Source: Mantis religiosa (lineage: Eukaryota > Arthropoda > Insecta > Mantodea > Mantidae). From it: a stretch of DNA of 64,000 nt. Within the stretch, counting starts at the first letter, position 1. Each line of letters opens with the position of its first letter. The DNA lies in contig CM060955.1 in NCBI GenBank assembly GCA_030765055.1, positions 103,836,201-103,900,200 on the forward strand, in the 5' to 3' direction. The notes beneath the pieces are model-generated. The model was not told the DNA's origin, did no database searches, and was given only the letters and a program-made list of their open reading frames with translations. Positions 9,832 through 21,480 of this stretch are shown in pieces. Both the position numbers and the translations under genes were made by a program.

Positions 9832-11560
9832 AGTATAGCGGTCATTGGTTTTTAAATAAGCTTTAGTCAAAAAGGTGATTATTTCATTTACTTTGTTTAT
9901 TCATACGTATAAAGTAACTCACTAATGTATAGTTTGAAAAATGTAATTATGAGTCTGAAGAGTATTTGTAGATACATTTCAAAATGTACTGAATTGGGTA
10001 CAGATGGATTATATGGAACCTTTTATAACCAGTTTACAAATACTCGTAACTCTACAGAGTTGTAATTTTGTACCTAATAGTTCGAACATCTGTGGACACA
10101 ATTCCCCATCTGTTGAAATCGATACAAAATTAAGAGTAATTATTTTAAATTTTCTTCCACAAAGATAGTAATTACATATCAATTACTTTACCGAACGCTT
10201 TTGAATTAAAATCTGCAGCCAATTATTTCCAAACCGAAGCCAGTGTTTTGCTTTTTTGGTTAAAACAAATGCTGCACTCAAATATATGACAATTGACTGA
10301 AACTCGATGGGACGAAATAAAACGCTCTGCTACTATTTTGTCCTTTTTCATTATAATTGTAATAGAATCATGAGGAAATGTGGTGCAGTCGCTGGTGCAA
10401 TGCTTAGTATGAGCAAGGAATCCGGAATACCTTGGGATTTTATATCTAATTACACCTTATTGAGCCACTCAACTAGAATATATTTGCACTCCTTCCCTTT
10501 CGCCACTCACCTAGACCTTGCCTTTGTTTACAGTCTAATGCGTGTATGTCTGTCTTTTAAATTAAAACTAGTATGAGATTGGCTCACCCAAGAGGAATGA
10601 TGTACGTTTCTGCTAAGATTAAACAGATTAACAGAAGCATTAGCACTTGTGCTACCATTTGACTATACGCTAATATTTTGCTAGAGGGTTTCGTAATATT
10701 ATTTTGTTGAATAGGCAAATATGAAATAATTTCTATAGCTATTTCACTCTTAAAGTTTAGTAATCTCCGCTAGAAACATTTTATTGCCAGTGTTATAGCA
10801 TCACTGTGGAGTCAAAGTGGAAGAATATAATGACCCGCAATATTACAATTGTACACGAAATAAAACCTTTGTTACCTCTTGAATCTGGGTAATACATATT
10901 CAAAAGTTACACTCGTTCGTTCTCTTGTTTTGCTACCATAGCAACAATCCAAAAAAGATCAGAGTTCAAAAACACAAAGGGCGCTATAAAAAGGGTGCAG
11001 TATATTAAGAAACTATTCAAAATTCAGCATCCATAACTAATGCTTTTTGTGGAGCATGCAGCTTTTAAAAATGCAACACGATTTTTTTCTTTACCTCTCA
11101 AAATAACACCCAAGAGACTGTTCATAAAAATATAAGCCTTAGGCTTTGTGAAAAGGAAAAAAAAACAGCTTTTAGAAAGCATCCATCGAATTATGAAAAG
11201 CCGGCCTTTCAGTTTTCTTTGTAATGAGAGCCTCGCGAGTGACGCAATTCCCTCTTTGTTCACAACACGAGGGAGAAAGAAATCGGTGCGTTCTCAATTG
11301 GTGCATTCTAATTTACAGACGGTGCTTGACGTAATCATGAATAAAGCAACGTCATATATTAAAACGATAAAGTATTATGGAGCTCTTTTCACTTTCTCTA
11401 ACTGAGCGCAATGACTCATTCATCCTGACTCAAAGCTTTCTCGCGGTTTTCCCTGGGTCTCTAGGTGAACGCTGAAAAGACACATCCACTTAATTTCCTA
11501 TCCCTGCATTTCATTTTACAACCCATTTACTTTACTTACCTGTGGCTCTTTCAGGTTCGA
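9832..11560. other. No recognised feature
   Basis: Contains short open frames (for example 10307-10576) without any family resemblance. Confidence 0.5.
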
Positions 11561-11728
11561 AATATCGGCGGCAGGTTTGGAATTCATAGCAGGGAATGTT
11601 TTTCTTTGTAAATCCATGTCCTCTGGATCGGGGAAGATCTCCGAGTCACAGGATATACTAAGCTAGCAGAGAGGAGGAGAACCAGTTGTACAAACCGCCA
11701 CCTGGAGGTTCCAAATTCCTGACATCTT

Positions 11729-11730
<2 letters not shown>

Positions 11731-11791
<61 letters not shown>

Positions 11792-12160
11792 CTCACCTTC
11801 CATTCAGGTGATGCCGTCATTAGTATAGGCACAAAACTTTCATTAGAGGTAAAATGTCCTCACAGAGGGCCACAGCAGGTGGAATGCCGGTTGTATTAGA
11901 CTGCCGAGAGTATCCAAAATCGACCAGGGCGGTCTTCGGTCTCTGAGCCAGCGTAGTGGGATGTTTCAGGGCCACAGGGGGTAGCATGCCGATTTTAGTC
12001 GACTGCCGGCTAATTTCAAACTAGTGGACTCTGCCCTCTGCTCTATCATGGAACCTTGGGGTTGGCCGTCCTCTGTCTCTTCTCGCCTCATCGCTCCTCC
12101 CGGGGGTGGAAGGGGCATAGTAAACTCCCCCCCCCATAAATGCTATCCTATCCCCATTTT
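11731..12160 (-). mobile_element. Poly(A)-tailed retrosequence (poly-T run 11731-11787)
   Basis: A 57-base T run on the plus strand is a poly(A) tail when read on the minus strand. It is preceded by a relatively GC-rich stretch reaching about 12160. This stretch holds an imperfect duplication of about 105 bp (GGCCACAGCAGGTGGAATGC near 11869, GGCCACAGGGGGTAGCATGC near 11975). It has the form of a 3' UTR or SINE-like retrocopy. No coding was recognised and no target duplication was found, so the 5' limit is uncertain. Confidence 0.5.
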
Positions 12161-12724
12161 AAACCTTGTCATACATTCATACCTTAGTAAATAGAGAAGA
12201 TATTGTTTTCTACAGAAAATTATACATGAGTTCGTTGAGAACACATGTTTTAAAGCACCCTGAACATGCAGTAAGGGTTTTTAGGAATAGATCCGTATGT
12301 TCATGAACAGTATAACTTAAAAGCATGAATCCTATATATATATATTATATCAGAATTGACGTTTCAGTTCAGCATCTTCAAAATATGTGAATCGAGGATT
12401 TAAAGAACATCCTGCAAGCCAAAACTTCCTGTTACATTAAATAATTGCTTTTTAATTTTCTCAAAAACACATCTTACGATTTAGCTACCACCCCGACCAC
12501 AAACCTAAGCCGGAGGTGAGGAGAATTTGGACAAAAATCGGGCCTTGCCATCACCGATGCCCTCAAAAACTGGGAAATAATAAATTGGTGTTTTATTTTG
12601 TTGCCACTCAAGCTTCGAGAGCCTTCGTTACAAAAATAAACAAAATTCAGAATTCGCAACAAGATCTAAATGTGTTCACCGCAAAGATAATCACATAGCT
12701 ATAGTAGCGCAGGAGCGATTGGAA
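12161..12724. other. No recognised feature
   Basis: AT-rich, short chance frames on both strands. Confidence 0.45.
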
Positions 12725-12730
12725 AAGCAG

Positions 12731-13480
12731 AAATTCTCGTCTCCACAGACGCGTCCAGCATCGGAAATCATGTTGGAGCAGAATGGCCGCCATGAAAAAC
12801 TCGAAATAGATTTTCGATGATGTAAGACTACTAGCCCTAGAGTGTTCAGTCTTCCAGGCTGAACTCTTGGGTATTAGCATGGCAGTGGAGTAGATAAAAC
12901 TACAGACAACCGTGCTTCAAAATATGCGATACATGTAGATTCGAAGGCAGCATTCCTCATTACAGCTAATAGAATAACCCATCCTCTCACTGTTCAACTC
13001 AGGGAAGAAAAATCATCGCTCTCAATAGAGAAAACAGAATCATGCTCCACTGAATCAAGTATCATGCAGGACTACATGAAAATGAAACAATCGACTGCCT
13101 CGCCAAGATTGCTGCCAGCTACAGGACTGCACTAGATTAAAAATCCATTCCCTTAACCTAGAGCAAACAGTTATTGGAAGACCACTACACTAAGATTTGG
13201 ACAGACAGTCCAAATATCTCACAGAGAGTCCTTATTTCTCTGGCCTTACCACATGAATCTATTTCTTACAAATCAGGGTCGTTTATAATCCTACTTCCAT
13301 AAAATGTACATAAGAACCTACCCATTACGCGGCTACCTTGAAAACCTCCACAGACATCTGATGACAGAATGAGATCGACCAGCTATATTAGGTCCCCCTG
13401 CCGGTGACTTTGAAGACTCAATTCAACACAGAGATCGTTGCAGAATTCCTGAAGGCATCCTCCACACAACTGAATAAAAA
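12731..13480 (+). pseudogene. Non-LTR retrotransposon RNase H and C-terminal debris
   Basis: Reading through frameshifts and stops on the plus strand gives TDASSIGNHVGAEW near 12745 (the T-D-G-S start of RNase H), then VFQAEL (Glu motif), KYAIHVDSKAAFLITANRI (Asp motif) and LFLWPYHMNLFLTNQGRF near 13230, which resembles the segment after RNase H in I/Jockey-type LINEs. The frame is broken many times and the reverse transcriptase is absent. It may continue into the repeat at 13443-13661 as its 3' end. Confidence 0.65.
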
Positions 13481-13661
13481 TGTATAAATTGCACAGAAAG
13501 TCTAAATATCCAGTTATATACCTAAAGGTGCAACATTCACTGTAAATGTTTTTTAAATAAAAAAGGGAAATCACAGAGCTACCAATTACTTAAAAGGTTT
13601 CAAATCTGCTAAGCCTTCTGCGTTCTCCCATTGGGTTGTATCTAAAAGTGAATAAATAGTT
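13443..13661 (+). repeat. Repeat X, copy 1 (possible LINE 3' end)
   Basis: Similar to 14539-14760 along its length (shared AAGCCTTCTGYGTTCTCCCA, then TTGGGTTG, and AATAAATAGT at the end). It follows LINE debris directly, so it may be that LINE's 3' untranslated end. A SINE separates it from its own continuation at 13915-13940. Confidence 0.6.
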
Positions 13662-13903
13662 GCCCGCCTCGGTAGTGTGGAGGTAGAGTGCCTGCCTCAC
13701 TTTCAAGAGATCCCGAGTTCGAATCTCCTCAGGTTGAGTTACTTGGATAAGGTTTATTCCGGGGTTTCCATTATCCTGAAAGACGAATGTCGGGTAACTC
13801 TAAGCTCTATGGACCCCGGGCTCATTTGAGCATCATTTCGCCCATTCCATTCATCACCCGAAATGACTTAGCGTTGGAGGACATAAAATTAAAAGAAAAT
13901 TTA
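13662..13903 (+). mobile_element. SINE S1 copy with paralogous empty site
   Basis: Full S1 head (B-box GAGTTCGAATCTC) and body ending GTTGGAGGACATAAAATTA plus an A-rich tail. The flanks AATAAATAGT (13651-13660) and AAAAAATAAT (13904-13913) are an aged target duplication. The same locus without the SINE is at 14750-14775 in repeat X copy 2. Confidence 0.85.
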
Positions 13904-13943
13904 AAAAAATAATACGCATTATTACAGACGTTTATGTTAAACA

Positions 13944-14532
13944 GACTCAACATGAAAATTTACGGCCTGGATTTAAACCACGGATCTCCTGGTTTCCGTC
14001 GAGTTTCTCTAACCATGGCCAACTTGCCATCATGACATTAAATTCTCCATTTGACTCTTATATTTCCCCGGTAAACCACTAGGGGCTCTCGCATCCGAGA
14101 TACTCGTTTGTGGCGACTTACTACTGTAAGTACTTGAGTCTCAGGCTTCATCATTTAACTCTTATTATTTTAGTTATTTGATGTAAATTAATCATTTCTT
14201 CACACTAGCCATATAGAGGCTAAGGTTTTTGATTGATAGAGTCAACATGAAAATTTCAATGCCACAACCGGGATTTGAATCAAGGTTCTATTGTTTTCCG
14301 TCCAGTCGCTCTGTCCCATTGAGCTACCATGACCAACTTGCCGTCATGGCATTAAATTCTTATTTGACTCGTGTATTTCCCGGTAGAAAACTAGGGGCTC
14401 TCGCATTTGAGATACACCGTTTGTGGTGACTTACTATCGTAAGTACTTGAGTCCCAGGCTTCATCATTTAACTCGTATTATTTTAGTTAATTGATGGAAA
14501 TTAATCATTTCTTCACACTATCCGTATAGACG
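13944..14532 (-). repeat. Tandem pair of a tRNA-headed repeat (family R), 295 bp period
   Basis: Two units start at 13944 and 14239 (GACTCAACATGAAAATTT and GAGTCAACATGAAAATTT). On the minus strand each holds a tRNA-like head: an A-box-like GGTAGCTCAATGGGACAGAG and a B-box GATTCAAATCCC in unit 2, GGTTTAAATCCAGG in unit 1. The rest of the unit is anonymous (CTAGGGGCTCTCGCAT). A third copy, split by a LINE, lies at 22680-22748 and 24296-24375. This looks like a tandemly arranged SINE. Confidence 0.7.
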
Positions 14533-14538
14533 CCCAAT

Positions 14539-14760
14539 AAAAATCCTGAAATAGCATCTTCCACAACTGAATGCAAAGGTATTTATTGTACAACAAATAT
14601 AAATATCCCGTGATATACCTATATGTGAAACAACGGTTGTAAATAATTTGTTTAAATAAAAACGAGACATCGGAGTGTTACCAATTATGTAAAAGATTCC
14701 AAATATCCTAAGCCTTCTGTGTTCTCCCATTGGGTTGCGTCTATAATTAAATAAATAGTA
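14539..14760 (+). repeat. Repeat X, copy 2 (holds the SINE empty site)
   Basis: Counterpart of 13443-13661, continuing uninterrupted through AATAAATAGTAAGCATTATT to AAAGACGTTTATGT, where copy 1 is split by a SINE. Confidence 0.65.
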
Positions 14761-14799
14761 AGCATTATTAAAGACGTTTATGTCCAGTAATATGCAGTA

Positions 14800-15916
14800 A
14801 ACAAAGAACTAACGTAGTAATAATATTTGTTAAAGAAAGCACAGAGAAAGTACTGTGAGTCCAGCACATCTGTTTCATTACCAAAATGCGATACTGAGTG
14901 ACATTATATACTTCAATTTATTAATCTTTGAAAACATATAGAGAGTGGCTGTTATATTTTGCTAAAGTAAAAGAATCTGTCTCTATGGCAGAGAGCATCT
15001 TCAGCATGAAAATCACGTAAAGGGTTGTTATAAAAAAGGCGTTGCCGGCTCAAACCCAAGGATGCTGTGTTCCATGTCACTAAAGTGTAAGCTGGAAAAT
15101 TCAATAAGCTAGTCACAATGGTGGGCGGTTCCCATTATCCAAACGATACAACACATAACTTTTGATCGGCTGCAACACTTGAACCTTAAGAGGATTGTGT
15201 GGCCAATAAATAACGTAAAACTACTTCCTCTGTGCGTGACAGTCCAATTCCCAAGATTTCCTCTATATCTTTATCGCTTGCTGCTTCGTCGTTTAACACG
15301 CATCTTCCCCACCGGTCCCTTAAACCCAAAACTCTGATACAGATAGTGGAAAACCAAATGTCGAAGTCCGTGACATTCCCGTTTAACCTGCTTATATTTT
15401 TGTACAGTTACACGCAGTAAAAGCCTAACCTGAAATAAACATTGCGGCCCGCGTTCTCAAAGAGGTTGCCCCGGCATCTACTATGCAGTATGTGTGTACA
15501 TCCTATAGTAGAAAAAGTGGCGTGTTTGGGCACGACAGTATTTGAGGAAACTTTTCGGAAAATGTGGCACAAAATGTGTATACGTTTTTCTATATTTTTC
15601 ATGATATAACCCCAAACAGTTTGAAAAAAAAAGCGGAGAACCTTTGGAAGAAACTGTGACTGTATGCGTGTTTTGTACATATGTGTGTATGTAGGTATGT
15701 ACTCCTTAGGCTCTGCATGCGTATCTGAACAGGATGTGTCGAAATGTAAAGCGCTTAAAATACTAAAATTGATGTCTATGTTCATGTTCCAAGGAAAGGA
15801 AACAAAAATGTAATCGGAAAAAACGGGTATCTCTTTCCCCAAATTATCCGTTGCTTGGAAATGTTTTACAAAATTTTAATCCTCTCAAAAATAGCTCCAA
15901 AGATTCCATCAAAGTT
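14800..15916. other. No recognised feature
   Basis: Contains a 144-codon minus frame (15408-15842) with no family resemblance and nothing to support it as a gene. Confidence 0.45.
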
Positions 15917-16713
15917 CGAGGGCTGTTCAATAAATAATGATCATAATTTTTTACGGTAATAATTTTTCGCACTAAAACTCAATCTTAATATATTCTGTTA
16001 GCTTAACGTGAAACAAACACGCCATGGTAGTTTCACTGTTGGTACTCCTGGTTCCCGCCTGTGAGAACAAGGCAAGTTCAGACATGTTCAATATCGCCTA
16101 CTGCTGCAATAGAGGTAACATGCAATTAAAGTTGATGTTAGAGGAAGATCCAGAGTTTCTTTCAAACGTAATCACTGCTGATGAACCTTGGCTACATCAT
16201 TTTGATCCTGAGAGCAAACAGCAAAGCTCAGTGTGGAAATCTCCTTCATCACCAAACCCCCCAAAAAGCAAAAGTGGTTGCTTCTGCTGGGAAAGTTATG
16301 GTCATCTCATTCTTTGATATTCATGGAATGGTTTATCAGCATGTTGTACCTGCACACACATCAGTAACTGGACATTACTACAGGGATGTCCTGAAAACAT
16401 TGGAAGTCCATTTCAGGCGCAAAAGACCACTTTGCCGTGAAGCAGGCTGGATACTGCACCACGATAATGCGCGGCCGCATATTGCCAATGTTGTTGCTGC
16501 ATATCTTGCAAAAATCAACGTGAAGTGTATCCCTTACCCTCCCTATAGTCCGGATTTAGCCCCATGTGTTTTTTTTTCTATTCCCTAACTTGAAGAAACA
16601 CCTTCGTGGGAGGCATTATCTATCATCAGAATCAGTGGTGGAGGCTCCGGATGCGATTTTGAAGGATCCTCAAAAAATGGTTTCCAGCATGTCTTTGAAG
16701 ACTGGCAGATACC
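15917..16713 (+). mobile_element. Mariner element, truncated copy B
   Basis: The left TIR (CGAGGGCTGTTCAATAAATA) is present but the TA target reads TT. The body matches copies A and C, including the internal deletion, up to about 16710 (GAAGACTGGCAGA), then switches abruptly to a minus-strand LINE fragment, so the right TIR is missing. Confidence 0.8.
16024..16700 (+). pseudogene. Mariner transposase pseudogene (copy B)
   Basis: Three frames share the coding: 16024-16317 (EEDPEFLSNVITADEPWLHH, first Asp), 16181-16588 (LHHDNARPHIANVV, second Asp, and PYSPDLAPC) and 16566 on (NLKKHLRGRHYLSSES). The third catalytic Asp, normally the D of A-P-x-D-F, reads as Val here. Two frameshifts, the lost Asp and the missing N-terminal HTH region make it inactive. 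An upstream in-frame leader (LVLLVPACENKASS) is untranslated mariner sequence read through the deletion. Confidence 0.85.
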
Positions 16714-16715
16714 CT

Positions 16716-17198
16716 GGGATAATCATTTGTATCTGTCCGCTCCCTTTCTCTCCATATAGCTCCTCTGGCTCTCCTTGGAGTTCTCTGGTCTTGCTCTCCT
16801 ACTTTCGGTGGCTTCTGCTCTTCCTTCAGATATCCATAACTGGCGTCTTCTATTTGTCGGTCGTTCATGTTAAATTAATTCATCTCAAGTCTAGTCATTT
16901 GTGTCTTCAGATTCTTGTGGTCTTTATATTTCTCTCCGACGATCTCTTAATATATATTTCCTTAACACCTTAGCGATACTACCTGGGATAAATTTTCTAA
17001 TTGTGCATAATCTTCTGGTTTTCTTAAGTTGTTCCCTAAGCATTTTCCTTGCCTGTCTTCTACTCGTACTAGTTGACTATATGTATTACACCCAAAAATA
17101 GCATGTACAGGTGAGTCTAAACAGTTACATTGCTCACATAAATATGGATTCTTCTCTCCTATTTTTATATACATTATATGGATCATATCCTCTAACAA
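16716..17198 (-). pseudogene. Non-LTR retrotransposon 3' fragment (family F), copy 1
   Basis: Minus-strand reading gives YLCEQCNCLDSPVHAIFGCN, a C-x2-C...H...C zinc-knuckle typical of the C-terminal end of non-LTR polyproteins, followed by QLVRVEDRQGKCLGNNLRKP. A second frame (16632-16868) gives RQIEDASYGYLKEEQK and ARGAIWRERERTDTNDY, which matches the 43545-44215 copy in order. The join to mariner copy B at about 16713 truncates both elements. No RT domain remains. Confidence 0.7.
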
Positions 17199-18690
17199 AG
17201 TGAAAACACCTTTTTCTTGGGTTTATATGTTACAATTTTAGCCCTACTTTTAGAGGAATGGGCCACTATAATTTAGCTGAGCGTTAATGATAAATTAAAA
17301 TAAGTATCACTATAAATTGCGTTTATTTAGGTGCATATTTCCTGGGCTATCCTACATGAACGGCTCCTGCAGATACCGCTTAGGAAACTGAAGGAAATTG
17401 TATAGCGAAATAACCGGTGAAGTAAACTAGAGCAATACTCTTGGCAAAAGACTCTTCGATTAACAACGGTAGGTATCTTCAGGCAGGGACGTAATGAAAT
17501 TCCCAAAGAGGATCAGACCTTGCGATCTGATATATCAAGCCAACAAACGGGAGAATTCCGGACCATGGACGTGGGAAAGGCGGGTTCATGCTGATGAAAC
17601 AGCAGGCGGACCAAGGCTTGATCGACTCCTCAAAGTAAAGACCTTAACATGCGGCACTTTAATTAAATTACCCCCTTTCTACCCCCTCTTCTGCATGAGA
17701 AGGCGAGTTCTCAAATAGTTATTGTGAGTTGCGCCCTAAAAACGGACAACTTTCTCGTCCTTTGCAAGTCAAACGCTGCCCGACTCGGAAACTTTCGCCC
17801 CGGAATGGAATATGCATGTCATGTTGGTATTTTTTACTCGCCAAGGTTTCCTTACATGAAAGCGAACTACCGAAACAAGTGGTCTATACAGATGCTAGAG
17901 GAATATAGCTCACTTCGCTACTACAGCAGCAACTTGCTCTTGGCAGGAGGAAAATGACGTCTATGAACTTGCGGGCGCCGATTCTATTACCGATGATTAT
18001 GAACCAATCGAGTAACTACAACATTCTTATCTATATGTTTAATGATATTTAAGGCAATCCATCCTTAAAAATATTTATTTTTACCCTGACATATTACACA
18101 TTTATCTATTTTTGCTGCACTTCTTGTTCAAGTTAACTTTTGCTTCTCTTTCTATTTGTTTATAATTCTTAAAATGGAGTGGATATTTCCCTGTATTCTC
18201 TCTGTGACCGTGTCGTCCCTTAATTTTATATAGCTTATACTTTCTTTAACAAGAATTTTTAGTAACCAGGGATAATATTGCATTTCAACCGAAATTTGGG
18301 GACCAAGACTTCACTCCAAATACTTGTATTGAAAATAATGTACTTTTTTTAATAAATTATATTTCTATATGCATCTATCGTCTACGAACAACATAATTCC
18401 TAAGCGAAAATTTGGTTATAAACCAAAATTGTATTTTAATTCAGCAGCATCTTCCAAGTATACGACATAGAAGTTTTAAAATAGAAAAATATCTCCTTGC
18501 CAAATTATTCTTTACCTTGAAAGTTTTCCATATATTTTATTTTTACAAAAATAGTTGCTAAGACTTTAATGGACATATGTTTGGACAGATATTTGGACTT
18601 TAATGGACAGATATTTTCGCGGCATATGTATATCTTGAATTTTCAGAGAGTACTTTCCTCAATATGAATTTCTGAATTTCTTTTGGTTAT
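17199..18690. other. No recognised feature
   Basis: Two open frames of about 75 codons (17494-17718, 17724-17957) without family resemblance; otherwise anonymous. Confidence 0.45.
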
Positions 18691-18949
18691 TGTGACTGCG
18701 TGGGTTACGAACACAATGAAAGAAATTACTGCGGTACACTTCAATCGTCGACTGTCTCAATAATCAACACACAACTCCACTTCTAACAACTTGCGGTGTA
18801 TTTATACCCCCAGCCATAATTTCTAGAGTGACGCAGACCTTCCGAGAAATTTCTCGGAAACAGCAATAGACCGAACGCTGTGGAATATCTCTCTGTCTCT
18901 TTCTCTCCTGTCCACGCGCCCGGGTCCGGCTAGTGGCGGCAGCACAACA
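18691..18949 (-). mobile_element. Solo-LTR-like copy 1 (family L)
   Basis: Read on the minus strand it ends CCACGCAGTCACA like the other three copies of family L. It contains a TATA box (GGTATAAATACACCGCAAG) equivalent to that of the 44622 copy. The 5' end beyond about 18949 no longer matches and no target duplication was found, so it is probably truncated or rearranged. Confidence 0.65.
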
Positions 18950-19104
18950 ATGCCATACGGTGATAATATTTGGTGAGCAACAAGAGCTAGAGAATACCTT
19001 ACTACATAAGAATTTATATATCTTAAAGCACGGAATGTACATAAAATCATTTTATGCCTTTAATCTGTCTGAAATATCTTTTTGTAATTAATTTGAATGT
19101 CGTT

Positions 19105-19107
<3 letters not shown>

Positions 19108-19193
<86 letters not shown>
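19108..19193. repeat. (CT)n microsatellite
   Basis: An uninterrupted CT run of about 86 bp with a degenerate extension to 19210. It creates a Leu-Ser repeat frame (19054-19506) that is not a gene. Confidence 0.95.
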
Positions 19194-19196
<3 letters not shown>

Positions 19197-19210
19197 CTCT
19201 CTCTCCCTTT

Positions 19211-20560
19211 CTGCTATTCATGCAAGAGAACTAATCTCAAAAGTATCACACAAGGAGCATCTCTTAAACGTTTCATTATCATTGTTCCCCTATTTCAGGT
19301 ATATCTACAAGGGAACATATAATAACACCATTTCCACAAATATTTATAGCCATTTATATGATGTAGGCAGAAGAATACGCGTGCAACATATAAGACTTCT
19401 TATTCAGATTTTACATAAAATTCTTTCCTCATGTCTGCACTTAATTTACCATTTCTTCTCTTCTTCATTGCCACTGCTCTTTCAAAATAATTTCGTTTAC
19501 CGCTAAGCCTTCTTTGCTTTTATCTGTCACAATCTATGCCTCGCTTATATTTAGTAGTTCTGGTACTGACATTCAGCATTTTTTGATCTAAATTTTTCTC
19601 TTCAATTTAGTTTCATAGCGCCACTTTAATTTATCAGGGGCAATACTAAAATACGAAGTTCTTAGCCTACAAACATCAAGTATTTATGTCATAATATGCA
19701 AGTTGTCCGAAAGCAAAATATGAAATAGCAAAACATCATAGAGAAATTAATTATTTAAAAATATCCAAGCTTTATATAACTTTTCACAGTTCCTCTCGGA
19801 ATGAATCATTATATATTAGGGCTAACAATTTTGATTCTTTATCATTAAAATCATTATAAAAATTTGAAGTTTTGCGTTCGTGTGACATTTTCTGTTCACT
19901 CTTTCACAAACTGCTTTTACCAAACTAATCGGGTACAGGTAAGTAGAACATTTCTTAAGCCGTATAACCTTGTAGTATAAAAGAATACAAGAAAATATAG
20001 GCGAAGGTAAATCTTTTAAGAGCGGATTGCTAGAATCAGGAGATGGGGAACATGATATGATCAACCATAATGTAACAAAGTGTAGGTCTTTCAAATACAA
20101 TAAAAAAAAATTAAAAATTATCTCCGTAAGGTTTAAGTGCACAAAAGCACACAGATTGTATGGAATAACCTCTAAATTTTCTTGTAGTAAGATTTTGTCT
20201 ACTTCTTACCTATTGTTTATTAGTTCTGTAAATTTCATTCAGAATAAAGAAAACTTCATTGGCTATTTGCAATCTATATTTCGTTTGTCAAGAAAGTAAT
20301 TTAAACTTAAGTACTTAAAAGTTAGTACAATTTGAGGGATATTAACATTTTCTAAATCGTTTCCCTGTAAATAGTAATTTAGGTTGTGGGTTTTCTTTAA
20401 AGCCTTTTTGTGTCACCCTGAACTGAAATGTCTATTTGGTTTTTATTAGATCTTTATTTCTTGAGATAAAAAATAACAAAACACATACCATTTTATAAAA
20501 ATTATTTTTGGTTCAGTGGCCTCAAAGTTTCTTTTCTGGTGGATTTCCAATATTGTAAAA
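19211..20560. other. No recognised feature
   Basis: AT-rich sequence; frames of 90-106 codons at 19822-20299 on both strands have no family resemblance. Confidence 0.45.
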
Positions 20561-20563
20561 ATA

Positions 20564-21478
20564 CGAGGGCTGTTCAATAAAGAATGATCATAATTTTTTA
20601 CGGTCATAATTTTTCGCACCAAAATTGAGTCTTATTATATTCTGTTATATTAATGTGAAACAAACACGCCGTAGTAGTTTCATTGTTGGTACTCCTGGTT
20701 CCCGCCTGTGAGAACCAGACAAGTTCAGACATGTACAGTATCGCCTTCCGCTGCAATAGAGGTAACAGGCAGTTGAAATTTATGTTAGAGGAAGATCCGG
20801 AGTTTCTTTCAAACTTAATCACTGCTGATGAAACTTTGATGCATCATTTTGTTCCTGAGAGCAAACAACAAAGCTCAGTGTGGAAATCTCCTTCATCACC
20901 AACCCCCCAAAAAAGCAAAAGTGGTTGCTTCTGCTGCCAAAGTTATGGTTATCTCATTCTTTGATATTCATGGAATGGTTTATCAGCATGTGGTACCTGC
21001 ACACATATCAGTAACTGGACAGTACTACAGGGATGTCCTGAAAATATTGCAAGTCCATATCAAGCGCAAAATACCACATTTCCATGAAGCACACTGGATG
21101 CTGCACCACGATAATGCGTGGCTGCGTATTGCTAATGTTGTTGCTGAATATCTTGCAAAAATCAACGTGAACTGCATTCCTCAGCCTCTCTAAAGTCCGG
21201 ATTTAGCCCCATTTGACTTTCCTCTATTCCCTAACTAAAAGAAACACCTTCGTGGGGGGCATTATCCATCATCAGAAGCAGTGGTGAAGGCTGCGGGGGC
21301 GATTTTGAAGGATCTCTCAAAAATGGTTTCCAGCATGTCTTTGAAGACTGGCAGAAACGCTTGGACAAGTGCATCGCATTCAAGGGAGACTATTTCGAGA
21401 AGGACCATCAAAATTATGAGGATGAGTAAAGGTACGTTGTCAAAAGAATATGTGACCATTCTTTATTGAACAGCCCTG
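20564..21478 (+). mobile_element. Mariner element, complete-ended copy C
   Basis: Both TIRs are present (CGAGGGCTGTTCAATAAAGA at left; the right end in reverse CAGGGCTGTTCAATAAAGA), flanked by TA at 20562-20563 and 21479-21480. It is 915 bp long. It has the same internal deletion as copies A and B and is the best-preserved deletion derivative in the window. Confidence 0.9.
20683..21462 (+). pseudogene. Mariner transposase pseudogene (copy C)
   Basis: Frame 20683-20964 gives EEDPEFLSNLITADETLMHH (first Asp). Frame 20849-21193 gives LHHDNAWLRIANVVAEYLAK (second Asp). After a stop, SPDLAPFDFPLFPN keeps the third Asp in the A-P-F-D context. The C-terminal part (21281-21469) follows in the same frame as the second segment. 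One frameshift and at least two stops break it, and the HTH domain is deleted. It is probably mobilised, if ever, only by an intact relative elsewhere. Confidence 0.85.
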
Positions 21479-21480
21479 TA

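Noticed and set aside
11584..11832. 82-codon frame with a poly-Lys run
   Set aside because: Translation of the poly(T)/poly(A) tract.
15408..15842. 144-codon minus-strand frame
   Set aside because: No recognisable domain, no splice or promoter support, and composition like the surrounding sequence.
19054..19506. 150-codon frame with a Leu-Ser run
   Set aside because: Driven by the (CT)n microsatellite; flanking residues show no domain.
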